From positions 1 through 7,609 of the forward strand of contig JAITAN010000226.1 in NCBI GenBank assembly GCA_031284105.1: a stretch of DNA of 7,609 nucleotides, written 5' to 3'. The notes beneath the pieces are model-generated. The model was given only the letters and a program-made list of their open reading frames with translations, searched no databases and was not told the DNA's origin. The position numbers and the translations under genes are program-made. The stretch comes from Treponema sp. (GTDB lineage Bacteria; Spirochaetota; Spirochaetia; Treponematales; Breznakiellaceae). Position 1 is the stretch's first letter. Each line of letters starts with the position of its first letter. Positions 1 through 6,538 of this stretch are shown piece by piece.

Positions 1-102
1 CAGCCTAATGGAATCGGCATCCTGCGCTTTGTTTATTTGAGCATTACGATTCGCGCCTTCAAGAAAAACGGGATTTACAGAACCAATTCTATCGATCATC
101 AT
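1..102 (-). CDS. flgM: Probable FlgM-type anti-sigma-28 factor, N-terminal fragment (runs off left edge)
   Basis: The reverse strand opens with ATG ATG at 102-97 and stays open for 34 codons to the window edge, reading MMIDRIGSVNPVF at the start and QDADSIRL at the end. An N-terminus of this kind, followed by a polar linker and a D-S-(I/V) motif, resembles spirochaetal FlgM-like proteins. FlgM binds sigma-28 (FliA) and holds back late flagellar genes until the hook is built. A ribosome-binding site AGAGAGG (110-116) lies 7 bases upstream of the ATG. A GCCGATAA sigma-28-type -10 box lies just beyond it, which fits the known autoregulation of flgM by sigma-28. The sigma-binding C-terminal half is outside the window, so the name rests on the N-terminus plus the promoter. 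It could instead be another small flagellar-regulon protein. In related genomes flgN, flgK and flgL often follow flgM; that is an expectation, not something seen here. Confidence 0.55.
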   Translation of the reverse strand, partial: MMIDRIGSVNPVFLEGANRNAQINKAQDADSIRL

Positions 103-123
103 ACAATAACCTCTCTGCTATTA

Positions 124-150
124 TTATCGGCATAAGCAATTTAAGTATTG
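124..150 (-). promoter_or_regulatory. Sigma-28 (FliA)-type promoter for the flgM-like gene
   Basis: On the reverse strand GCCGATAA (124-131) matches the enterobacterial sigma-28 -10 consensus exactly. Eleven bases upstream lies CAATACTT (143-150), which matches TAAAGTTT at only 4 of 8 positions, but at the consensus spacing. The start site would fall near 117, giving a leader of about 15 bases that begins almost at the AGAGAGG ribosome-binding site. The perfect -10, the right spacing and a flagellar-type gene downstream support the call; the weak -35 is the main doubt. Confidence 0.5.
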
Positions 151-243
151 AGCCTTTTTCAAAATGCAATCCTTCGGCGTGAGGTTAGCTTTGAAAAAGA
201 CTTCCGAAAAACCGGCTAAAAGCTTGTTTCCCCCATTTGACAT
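124..243 (-). CDS. Possible small protein of 39 residues, unrecognised
   Basis: A reverse-strand ORF begins with ATG at 243 and ends with TAA at 126-124. It encodes 39 residues starting MSNGGNKLLAGF and ending in a Cys-containing tail (LNCLCR). It is preceded by a strong ribosome-binding site, AAAGAGGGG, 8 bases from the ATG; this is the best Shine-Dalgarno sequence among the leftward genes here and the main reason for calling it. It starts 37 bases after the rsmI stop and ends 21 bases before the flgM-like start, so it would fit a leftward operon. There is no signal peptide or membrane segment, and I recognise no family. Its last codons overlap the sigma-28-type promoter, and its middle contains a 13-bp inverted repeat. 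The interval may therefore be a structured leader in which the ORF is accidental, or a leader peptide. Coding status is uncertain. Confidence 0.35.
   Translation of the reverse strand: MSNGGNKLLAGFSEVFFKANLTPKDCILKKAQYLNCLCR
151..202 (-). repeat. Inverted repeat able to form a 13-bp RNA stem
   Basis: The arms are 151-163 and 190-202. In the leftward transcript they are AGUCUUUUUCAAA and UUUGAAAAAGGCU, pairing at all 13 positions with one G-U wobble, around a 26-base loop. The loop can extend the stem imperfectly (GCUAACC against GGAUUGC). No U-run follows the 3' arm, so it is not a classical terminator. It lies just upstream of the sigma-28-type promoter and inside the small ORF. Confidence 0.5.
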
Positions 244-268
244 TTTGAAAACCCCTCTTTACAACTAG

Positions 269-296
269 TTTATACGTTGACTACGTGTTACGTCCA
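269..296 (-). promoter_or_regulatory. Weak candidate sigma-70-type promoter for the small ORF
   Basis: On the reverse strand TGGACG (291-296; 4 of 6 to TTGACA) and TATAAA (269-274; 5 of 6 to TATAAT) are separated by 16 bases. The start site would be near 262, about 19 bases before the small ORF's ATG and upstream of its ribosome-binding site. The -35 element lies inside the 3' end of rsmI. Matches of this quality occur by chance, so this is only a candidate. Confidence 0.25.
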
Positions 297-958
297 GATA
301 CAAATACCGAAAATTCGCCATGCAGCTCTTTTCTTTCCAATAAAATAGATAAAATTTGCGCAGCGGAACCACGAAGGTACTCTTCATGTACCTTGGTCAT
401 TTCCCTTCCGACACAGGCGTACCTTTCATTCTCAAGATCGGCAAGATCCGCAAGAAGTTTACATATTCTGAAAGGAGATTCATATACAACAAAAGCAAAA
501 CCAGTCTCAAGAAGTTCTTTAAGCCGTGATTGTCTGCGTCCATTCTTGTGTGAAAGGAATCCCTCAAAGATAATGCTTTTATCCGTGCTTCCGGCAATGC
601 TGACAAGGGAAGCAAACGCCGAAGCGCCCGGCAGGGGAATAACCGTATGCCCTGCCAATAGCGCATTCCTCACGAGTACTGCCCCCGGATCGCTTATTGC
701 CGGCGTACCGGCATCGCTACAGTAGGCAACGGTTTTGCCTTCATCAAGCGCCGCTATCACCTTATGGGATGCGCTCGTCTCATTTCCAGACCGGCATGAC
801 AACAAACGTACACGTATCTCGAAGTGGGTAAGGAGTTTAAGGGTATGCCTTGTATCTTCACACGCGACAAGATCGACGGTTTTAAGCGTCTCCAAGGAAC
901 GGATCGTCATGTCTCCCAAGTTTCCGATAGGCGTTGCTACGATGTAAAGCATTGCCAC
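281..958 (-). CDS. rsmI: 16S rRNA (cytidine-1402 2'-O)-methyltransferase RsmI, short form
   Basis: RsmI methylates the 2'-hydroxyl of C1402 in the 16S rRNA decoding centre using S-adenosylmethionine. The protein (225 residues) begins YIVATPIGNLGD (5-16). It then shows the family motifs CEDTRHT (33-39), SDAGTPAISDPG (81-92), LPGASA (109-114), YESPFR (159-164) and GREMTKVHEE (184-193), covering the two-lobed tetrapyrrole-methylase fold. It ends soon after this fold, whereas E. coli RsmI has 286 residues with an extra C-terminal domain, so that domain is absent. The usual SYHEHNE segment reads SCRSGNE (54-60), losing two commonly conserved histidines. The start is either GTG at 958 or ATG at 952; neither has a well-placed Shine-Dalgarno sequence. 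The GTG lies four bases after the upstream gene's stop, so coupled translation is likely. The tag is strong; activity of the short form is unproven. Confidence 0.93.
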   Translation of the reverse strand: MAMLYIVATPIGNLGDMTIRSLETLKTVDLVACEDTRHTLKLLTHFEIRVRLLSCRSGNETSASHKVIAALDEGKTVAYCSDAGTPAISDPGAVLVRNALLAGHTVIPLPGASAFASLVSIAGSTDKSIIFEGFLSHKNGRRQSRLKELLETGFAFVVYESPFRICKLLADLADLENERYACVGREMTKVHEEYLRGSAAQILSILLERKELHGEFSVFVSGRNT

Positions 959-962
959 CGGT

Positions 963-1958
963 TTACTCGGTTCCCATGTTTTGTACCGTGTAGTTTACCA
1001 CTATCCATACATCTTCTTTCCGCTGAATCGTGTAGATGTATTGTTTCTTTTCAACGTAGTTTCCTATCTGGAACCATTCCATCACCGTAACCGTCCCTTC
1101 TTCTTCCCCATAATTCGTTCGTTTTATCTCAAAACGCATCGGAATCATCACTATGTCGGTATCAACGACGTTATTTTGAAGTTCCTCTCTGTAACGCGCC
1201 ACCATTCTTTGACGCCCTTCCTCAGATTCCGCAAGCCATTGGCGTTTACGAGTTTCATCGCGACGTACCATGGCTTCTATATCCATATACAAAAAGAACT
1301 TCTCCCACTGGCTTTTCTGCCGTGCCGAGAGCATATAGCTGATCATGCTATCCGGTGAAAGCGCTTCCCTTACAAGAACCGCATTCGTTTCAACATCCAT
1401 CGCAACAGGCAGACCATCCGAACCGATTATTGACGGCGGACGCATATTCAACGCTAACCGGTTTGAGACAAGCGGCGGTAGAATCGTAGAAACTGCCTGC
1501 TGTACCGTAGTCGTAAGCGATGGTTTGTATAAATCAGGGTAGAGCTTCGCCTGAACGACAAATATTCCCGGTTCGGAAAGATTCACGTAACTGCGGACAT
1601 CTTCTATAAACGAAAACGCTTCTCCCGCCTCAATCAAAACAGAACGGAAAAAAACCTGCTGAACCGTAGAGCGCTTTCTTATGAGATAATCGGTTTGCTG
1701 AAGAGGCCGGTTCGTACCGGTTCTTACATCAAAATCAACGGAGAACATGCGGTCATCCGCGAGTTTGAAGTAAAATGGAGCCGGACTCTTGTTTGCAATC
1801 GTTATCTGGACATACACCGGATCGTTATTTGCACTTTGTACATAATAGATTTTTTTATCATAAAAACGTATACTAACATCAATCTGTGGATTCGTTTGTG
1901 CAGACGCCGTTATTGCCAACGCAAGGAGGATCGCCGTCAACGTGTATTTCTTTGTCAT
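963..1958 (-). CDS. Signal-peptide protein of unknown function, probably periplasmic
   Basis: I do not recognise this 331-residue protein. From the ATG at 1958 it starts MTKKYTLTAILLALAITASA-Q, a clean signal peptide with an AxA-type cleavage site near residue 20 and no lipobox Cys, so export to the periplasm is likely. An in-frame ATG ten codons upstream exists, but the later one directly precedes the signal sequence and has AAGGA 7 bases upstream. Residues about 27-145 look beta-rich (VYVQITIANKSPAPFYF), like an immunoglobulin-type fold such as BsuPI inhibitor domains. Residues about 200-265 are helical and charged (WEKFF, RKRQWLAESEEGRQRM). Residues 270-325 form strands ending KEDVWIVVNYTV, the look of an NTF2-like domain. 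These fold guesses come from pattern only. It is the first gene of a leftward pair with rsmI and is divergent from mfd. Confidence 0.85.
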   Translation of the reverse strand: MTKKYTLTAILLALAITASAQTNPQIDVSIRFYDKKIYYVQSANNDPVYVQITIANKSPAPFYFKLADDRMFSVDFDVRTGTNRPLQQTDYLIRKRSTVQQVFFRSVLIEAGEAFSFIEDVRSYVNLSEPGIFVVQAKLYPDLYKPSLTTTVQQAVSTILPPLVSNRLALNMRPPSIIGSDGLPVAMDVETNAVLVREALSPDSMISYMLSARQKSQWEKFFLYMDIEAMVRRDETRKRQWLAESEEGRQRMVARYREELQNNVVDTDIVMIPMRFEIKRTNYGEEEGTVTVMEWFQIGNYVEKKQYIYTIQRKEDVWIVVNYTVQNMGTE

Positions 1959-1999
1959 ACTACATCCTTTACTGTGTGCGTATTTCAATGGACTTTTAT

Positions 2000-2028
2000 A
2001 GTATAATATCGGCAGGTTTTTATGTCTA
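2000..2028 (-). promoter_or_regulatory. Leftward sigma-70-type promoter for the signal-peptide protein and rsmI
   Basis: On the reverse strand TAGACA (2023-2028; 5 of 6 to TTGACA) and TATACT (2000-2005; 5 of 6 to TATAAT) are exactly 17 bases apart. The start site would be near 1993, leaving a leader of about 35 bases that contains the AAGGA ribosome-binding site. The -35 box overlaps the mfd start codon on the other strand, so the two promoters are interlocked. Confidence 0.5.
2002..2007 (+). promoter_or_regulatory. Rightward -10 box for mfd
   Basis: A perfect TATAAT lies 14 bases before the mfd ATG. No convincing -35 is found at 16-18 bases upstream. The start site would be near 2014, so the leader would be about 8 bases, and the only Shine-Dalgarno-like bases (CAGG, 2013-2016) would sit right at its 5' end. 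It overlaps the leftward -10 box on the opposite strand. Confidence 0.4.
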
Positions 2029-5000
2029 TATTACATCTCCTAAATAAGATAAAAGAATCTAACGCAATTTCTTCTATATTACAGGCATACGGAAGCGCGC
2101 TCTTTCCGCTGGAAATAGAGAAGGCGGAAGGCTCTCTTCCGGCTATGCTGCTTGCCCTCTTCATGGAAAAAGATCCTTTGACTCGGACTTCTTTGGTTGT
2201 CGTTCCCACTGAATTTGACGCTGCGGATCTGGCGGCAAACCTTGATGCGCTAGGTATCAAGACGTCAATACTGCCATGGTGGGAATCCATTGCGTATAGA
2301 CCGCTTGTTTCCTTTGCGCCCGTATTCGGAAACCGGACGAAGGTTCTATCCGAAATGGCGGAGAGAAAAGCGGGGTGTGTTATTGCGCCGGAACGGGCGT
2401 TTCTTACGCCGGTACCACCGCCTGAGTATATCAAAAGCCTATTGATGGCGATAAAGACCGGCGATAGGGTTGATACAGTGAAAACAGCCGGAAAACTGGT
2501 GGAATACGGCTATACACGGGTACCGAAGGTACAAGAGCACGGAGAATTTGTACTACGCGGAGAGGTTCTAGATGTGTTTATGCCCGGAGATGATGCGGCA
2601 TACCGTGTGCTTTTCAATTTTGATACGGTTGAATCCATCAAAACATTCGATCCTGAAAATCAGAGCGGCGGAGCAAAGATTTCAACATTGATAGTGCGTC
2701 CATTCAAAGAACTCATCTGGACAGACGACCGTATCGACATATTGAGCGGCAACCTTGCGCGGTTTGAGGAATTTACCGATAACGGCGCACCTATTATAGA
2801 AGAGCTCATTACAAAACGGACAGCCCCCGGCGAAGAAATGCTTTTTCCCTTTGCTTTTGAGAAAACATGGACGCTTCTTGACTATGTAAAAGACGGTATC
2901 GTCTATTTCTTTGACAAAGAACGGCTTGTCAATGCGGAGGAAAGCCTTGAGCGGGAATACGAGAGTTTCTACCTCAAGGCGAAACGAGAACGAGCGGTTC
3001 CCAAACCGGAACGTGAGCTACTCAATTTTAGCGACTTAGCAAAACAGGCGAAGCGGAGCGTGTCGTTTATGGGATTGAAAGTTTTTGGCGAGCATAGTTC
3101 ATCCCGCCTTTCAGCGGAAGCGGATCCGCCGCGGAGTTTTTTCGGTAATATCAATTATCTAAAAGAAGAATTCAGCAGCCTCATTAAAGATGGCTGGGAA
3201 ATAACGATTGCCGCTGAAAGCGATGTGCAGGCGAACAGGATACGGAGTGTGGTAGAGACCGACCAGAATGTGGAAAATAAAACGGCGAAAGCCACGGCTC
3301 AAGCCGTTAGTCGGAAAACACCGGACAAAAATGCGGTCTGTGATCCGTTGTCCACTGCGCTTCACATCATCACCCTTCCCGTCTCATCCGGTTTTGCCTT
3401 GAGCGGCTGTAAATTCATGCTTGTTCAAGAAAATGAGATTTTCGGACGTACCAGACATTCGCGCGGGCGGTCTCCCCATTCGCTGAAAACAGCGAGGAGT
3501 ATTGCCATCGATACTTTTGTTGATCTGGCGCCCGGAGACTGCGTGGTACACATCAACTACGGAATCGGGCTTTTCAAAGGCATCGATCGGATACGAGCGT
3601 TAGGACACGAACGGGACTATATCAAGATCGAATACGCGGACGAGGAAACGATCTTTGTGCCGATTGAACAGGTGAACCTCGTGCAGCGGTACATCGGGAA
3701 TCAGGGTGAAGCGCCGAAGCTCGATAAAATCGGATCAAAGTCGTGGGAACATCGCAAAAGCTGTGTAAAAAAATCCGCCGAGGAACTGGCGCTACGGCTT
3801 ATCGATTTGTACTCCAAACGTAAAGCATCGGTGGGTTTTGCGTTTCCACAGGATACCGAATGGCAGACCATGTTTGAAGCCGCGTTCCCATTTGACGAGA
3901 CTGAAGATCAACTGCGGTGCATTGAGGAAATTAAAGCGGATATGGAAAGTCCGGTGCCGATGGACAGGCTTGTGTGTGGGGACGTTGGCTATGGCAAGAC
4001 TGAAGTTGCGGTACGCGCCTGCTTTAAGGCGATCATGGCGGGAAAACAGGCCGCGTTTCTCGCGCCCACTACCATACTTGCCGAACAGCATTTTGAAAAT
4101 TTTGAAGAGCGGTTCTCCCAGTTTCCGGTAAAAATCGCTATGCTTTCCCGTCTTGTAGATCGAAAAGAAACGTGCAGAATCCTTGAGCAGGTTGAGAATG
4201 GCGGGATCGATCTTTTGGTTGGTACGCACCGGATCATTCAGAAAGACATCCGCTTCAAAAACCTTGGGTTTATTGTAGTTGATGAGGAACAGCGGTTTGG
4301 CGTAAAGGACAAGGAGCGGCTCAAGGAACTCAAGACCAACGTTGACTGTCTTACCCTGTCGGCTACTCCCATTCCGCGCACCCTGCACATGAGCCTCCTC
4401 AAGATTCGGGACATGAGCCTACTCGCCACGCCGCCCCGTAACCGGCTGCCGATAGAGACCGTCATAGACGAATACGGTGAGGACGTCATAGCGGATGCAA
4501 TCCGGCGTGAAGCAAGGCGCGGAGGACAGGTGTTTTTTCTTCATAATAGAATAGAAGATCTACACGAAGTGCGGATACGGCTAGAGCGACTTGTGCCGGA
4601 AATGTTGATCGACACAGCTCACGGGCAGATGGAACCGCATGAACTGGAAGACGTAATGCATCGGTTCATTCACGGGGGCTTTCACGTACTCGTATCAACC
4701 ACCATCATTGAGAACGGCATCGACATTCCAAATGTGAACACCATCATCATCGACCGTGCCGATACATACGGCGTATCCCAGCTCTACCAGTTGCGCGGCA
4801 GAGTCGGACGTTCGGACCGTCTTGCGTATGCTTATCTTTTTTACCATAAAAATACCGTACTGAGCGAAACCGCAATGAAACGGCTGCAAGCTATCGCCGA
4901 CTTTACAGAACTCGGCTCCGGTTTTAAGATTGCCATGAGGGACATGGAGATACGGGGCGCGGGCAACCTTTTAGGCAAAGAACAGAGCGGCGACATCTAC

Positions 5001-5516
5001 TCGGTAGGGTTCGATATGTACATGCGGCTTCTCGATGAAGCGATACAAAAGCTTGAGAATGCGGATTACGAAAGCGAACATGAAACCTTGCTTGAGCTTG
5101 AGTATTCAGGGTTTATTCCTGATTCCTACATTGATTCTGCCCAAACCAAGATGGAATTCTACAAGAAGATCGCCGCAGTACGGGAAAAGTCTGACAAAGA
5201 CCGTATCATTGACGAGTTATTCGACCGCTTTGGTCCCTTGCCCGATGAGGTTTTAAGCCTTTTCTCCCTTGCCGAAATACGTATCATCTGCCGGACGCTC
5301 GACATTTCTTCCCTGAGGGAAAAGGGTGGGTTTGCGCGGATCACATTCGATAAAGTGGCAAACGTGAGTGTAGAACGGCTTATTCGGCTGATGAAGGAAT
5401 CCGGCGTGAAGCTCGATCCTAAACAGGCGAATGTGATAATACTCGCAACCGGCGGCATCGGACTCAAGGAAAAAAGCGAATTTATTAGAGAAAAGCTAGC
5501 CGCACTGTCGGGATAG
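2022..5516 (+). CDS. mfd: Transcription-repair coupling factor Mfd
   Basis: Mfd pushes RNA polymerase stalled at DNA damage off the template with ATP-driven translocation, and recruits UvrA to start nucleotide excision repair in the cytoplasm. The 1164-residue length is close to E. coli Mfd (1148). An N-terminal UvrB-like part (about 1-330) is followed by a variable region with a polar stretch near 410-440. Next is the RNA-polymerase-interaction module beginning DLAPGDCVVHINYGIGLFKG (501-520). The motor has Walker A GDVGYGKT (653-660), DEEQ (754-757), SATPIPRTL (from 780), QLYQLRGRVGR (920-930) and the translocation motif RDMEIRGAGNLLG (973-985). The C-terminal UvrA-autoinhibition domain covers about 1010-1150. 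All helicase motifs are intact. The ATG at 2022 is used; its ribosome-binding site is weak. It is divergent from the signal-peptide gene and is not obviously co-transcribed with the cyclase after it. Confidence 0.97.
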   Translation: MSILHLLNKIKESNAISSILQAYGSALFPLEIEKAEGSLPAMLLALFMEKDPLTRTSLVVVPTEFDAADLAANLDALGIKTSILPWWESIAYRPLVSFAPVFGNRTKVLSEMAERKAGCVIAPERAFLTPVPPPEYIKSLLMAIKTGDRVDTVKTAGKLVEYGYTRVPKVQEHGEFVLRGEVLDVFMPGDDAAYRVLFNFDTVESIKTFDPENQSGGAKISTLIVRPFKELIWTDDRIDILSGNLARFEEFTDNGAPIIEELITKRTAPGEEMLFPFAFEKTWTLLDYVKDGIVYFFDKERLVNAEESLEREYESFYLKAKRERAVPKPERELLNFSDLAKQAKRSVSFMGLKVFGEHSSSRLSAEADPPRSFFGNINYLKEEFSSLIKDGWEITIAAESDVQANRIRSVVETDQNVENKTAKATAQAVSRKTPDKNAVCDPLSTALHIITLPVSSGFALSGCKFMLVQENEIFGRTRHSRGRSPHSLKTARSIAIDTFVDLAPGDCVVHINYGIGLFKGIDRIRALGHERDYIKIEYADEETIFVPIEQVNLVQRYIGNQGEAPKLDKIGSKSWEHRKSCVKKSAEELALRLIDLYSKRKASVGFAFPQDTEWQTMFEAAFPFDETEDQLRCIEEIKADMESPVPMDRLVCGDVGYGKTEVAVRACFKAIMAGKQAAFLAPTTILAEQHFENFEERFSQFPVKIAMLSRLVDRKETCRILEQVENGGIDLLVGTHRIIQKDIRFKNLGFIVVDEEQRFGVKDKERLKELKTNVDCLTLSATPIPRTLHMSLLKIRDMSLLATPPRNRLPIETVIDEYGEDVIADAIRREARRGGQVFFLHNRIEDLHEVRIRLERLVPEMLIDTAHGQMEPHELEDVMHRFIHGGFHVLVSTTIIENGIDIPNVNTIIIDRADTYGVSQLYQLRGRVGRSDRLAYAYLFYHKNTVLSETAMKRLQAIADFTELGSGFKIAMRDMEIRGAGNLLGKEQSGDIYSVGFDMYMRLLDEAIQKLENADYESEHETLLELEYSGFIPDSYIDSAQTKMEFYKKIAAVREKSDKDRIIDELFDRFGPLPDEVLSLFSLAEIRIICRTLDISSLREKGGFARITFDKVANVSVERLIRLMKESGVKLDPKQANVIILATGGIGLKEKSEFIREKLAALSG

Positions 5517-5546
5517 TTGTAACTCTTTATTATTCTGTGCTATAAT
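5517..5546 (+). promoter_or_regulatory. Extended -10 promoter for the diguanylate cyclase
   Basis: TGCTATAAT (5538-5546) is a perfect extended -10 element. TTGTAA (5517-5522) lies 18 bases upstream of the hexamer and starts immediately after the mfd stop codon. The predicted start site (about 5553) falls at the base before the ATG at 5554, so the transcript would have virtually no leader. Confidence 0.6.
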
Positions 5547-5553
5547 AGAACAT

Positions 5554-6300
5554 ATGCTGGATAAAGTGCTAACGCATATTCTGGGACTCTTGCAAGATGA
5601 TCCTCCTCCTAAACTTGATAAGGACCTTGTCCTTATACCGAAATTATGTACAATTCATAATGAACTCTTATCCATACGGAAAATATTTTCCAGTATGAAG
5701 CATAATGAACGGGTGCTTCAGGAACGAGAAACGCATCTTCAGTACTTGGCGAATCACGATCCGCTCACCGGCGCTATAAACAGGCGGGCTTTCATGGAAC
5801 GGGCATATATCGAGATAGAAAAGAATGTGCGGAATCACGTACCGTGCGGTGTTGTGATGATGGACATTGATTTTTTTAAGAAATTCAACGATACCCATGG
5901 ACATATAGCAGGCGATAAAGCGTTGCGCCATCTGGTTCGAGTGATAAGCGCGTCCATGAGAAAGCATGATTTTCTTGGGCGTTACGGCGGCGAAGAGTTT
6001 ATTTTCTTTTTTAGCAACGCCGACAAGAAAACAGGTATTGCTATTGCCGAACGGTTCAGAAAAGTCCTTGAAACTTCGCCGGTACGACTTGAAACGGGAC
6101 CTGTTTCCATGACGGTGAGTTTCGGAGTTGCCTCGGTTGATGATGAGGATACCGGGAACGGCATCAATGAGAAGTTTATGGAAAAACTAATAAACCGCGC
6201 GGATCAGGCGCTTTATCAGGCGAAAAACTCAGGCAGAAATAAGGTTGTTTCTTTTGATGAGATTGAGAGCGCCGAGTCGTGCTCACGCAACGCAACGTGA
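5554..6300 (+). CDS. Cytoplasmic diguanylate cyclase (GGEEF domain)
   Basis: The enzyme joins two GTP molecules into cyclic di-GMP, a second messenger that controls motility and attachment. The 248-residue protein has a helical N-terminus (about 1-67, coiled-coil-like over 36-67) with no membrane segment or recognisable sensor domain. The GGDEF domain (about 68-235) carries the metal-binding D104 in MMDIDFFKKFND, the guanine-binding N112 and D121, and the signature GGEEF (145-149) with E147. Each has the same spacing as in Caulobacter PleD. The inhibitory site RxxD is present as R136-K-H-D139, five residues before GGEEF, so product inhibition is expected. All active-site residues are present, so it should be active. 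The ATG at 5554 has no Shine-Dalgarno sequence; an internal ATG at codon 48 is an alternative that would remove the N-terminal helices. It has its own promoter after mfd. Confidence 0.92.
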   Translation: MLDKVLTHILGLLQDDPPPKLDKDLVLIPKLCTIHNELLSIRKIFSSMKHNERVLQERETHLQYLANHDPLTGAINRRAFMERAYIEIEKNVRNHVPCGVVMMDIDFFKKFNDTHGHIAGDKALRHLVRVISASMRKHDFLGRYGGEEFIFFFSNADKKTGIAIAERFRKVLETSPVRLETGPVSMTVSFGVASVDDEDTGNGINEKFMEKLINRADQALYQAKNSGRNKVVSFDEIESAESCSRNAT

Positions 6301-6479
6301 TAGTGTTGATACCGCTAATAGTCATAGAAAACACGCGTCCCCATAGCCCTAGCATAACTTAAAATTGCCCCCCAATTCCTTACTAAATTACGATCCCGCT
6401 CCTTACTACGCGAAGTAAAAAACTGCTGCGAAGCACCCGCCATGGACGGTGGACGGGCTATTACTTCAGTCATTAAAAT
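6301..6479. other. Intergenic stretch without a recognisable gene
   Basis: Between the cyclase stop and the IS end I find no convincing ORF, terminator or promoter. Small hairpins exist (AATTG-CCCCC-CAATT at 6363-6377; TTACT/AGTAA at 6403-6418) but neither is followed by a T-run in the direction needed. A six-base motif GCGAAG occurs twice (near 6411 and 6429). A 23-codon ORF at 6442-6513 crosses the IS end and is probably accidental. Confidence 0.5.
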
Positions 6480-6492
6480 TGAACCTCCCTCG
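6480..6492 (+). repeat. Presumed left terminal inverted repeat of the IS
   Basis: TGAACCTCCCTCG lies 59 bases before the orfA start, a usual distance for IS3-family left ends, and starts with TG. The partner repeat is not in the window, so both the exact boundary and the length are inferred. Confidence 0.4.
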
Positions 6493-6538
6493 ATTGAAAA
6501 GACAGGAAGTTAAGCCTATGATCAAAGCAGAGGGTATC

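Noticed and set aside
285..725. Forward ORF of 146 codons across rsmI
   Set aside because: It is a shadow of the well-supported rsmI reading frame on the other strand.
2006..2013. Second GCCGATA-like box (reverse strand) in front of the signal-peptide gene
   Set aside because: It is 7 of 8 to the sigma-28 -10, but the octamer at the right spacing upstream matches the -35 at only about 2 of 8, and a better sigma-70-type promoter overlaps it.
1985..2434. Reverse-strand ORF of 149 codons across the mfd start
   Set aside because: It lies antisense to the N-terminus of Mfd and covers the divergent promoters; its composition is that of a shadow frame, and it has no ribosome-binding site or recognisable motif.
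3792..4388. Reverse-strand ORF of 198 codons inside mfd
   Set aside because: It is entirely antisense to the conserved Mfd helicase motifs, whose codon constraints explain the open frame.
6283..6300. TCACG/CGTGA hairpin across the cyclase stop codon
   Set aside because: The stem is only 5 bp with an 8-base loop and no T-run after it, so it does not qualify as a terminator.
6363..6377. AATTG-CCCCC-CAATT inverted repeat
   Set aside because: It is a short AT-rich stem with no T-run and no partner copies nearby; it could easily arise by chance.
6442..6513. 23-codon ORF starting MDGGRAITSVIK
   Set aside because: It crosses the presumed IS left end, lacks a ribosome-binding site and resembles no family; probably accidental.
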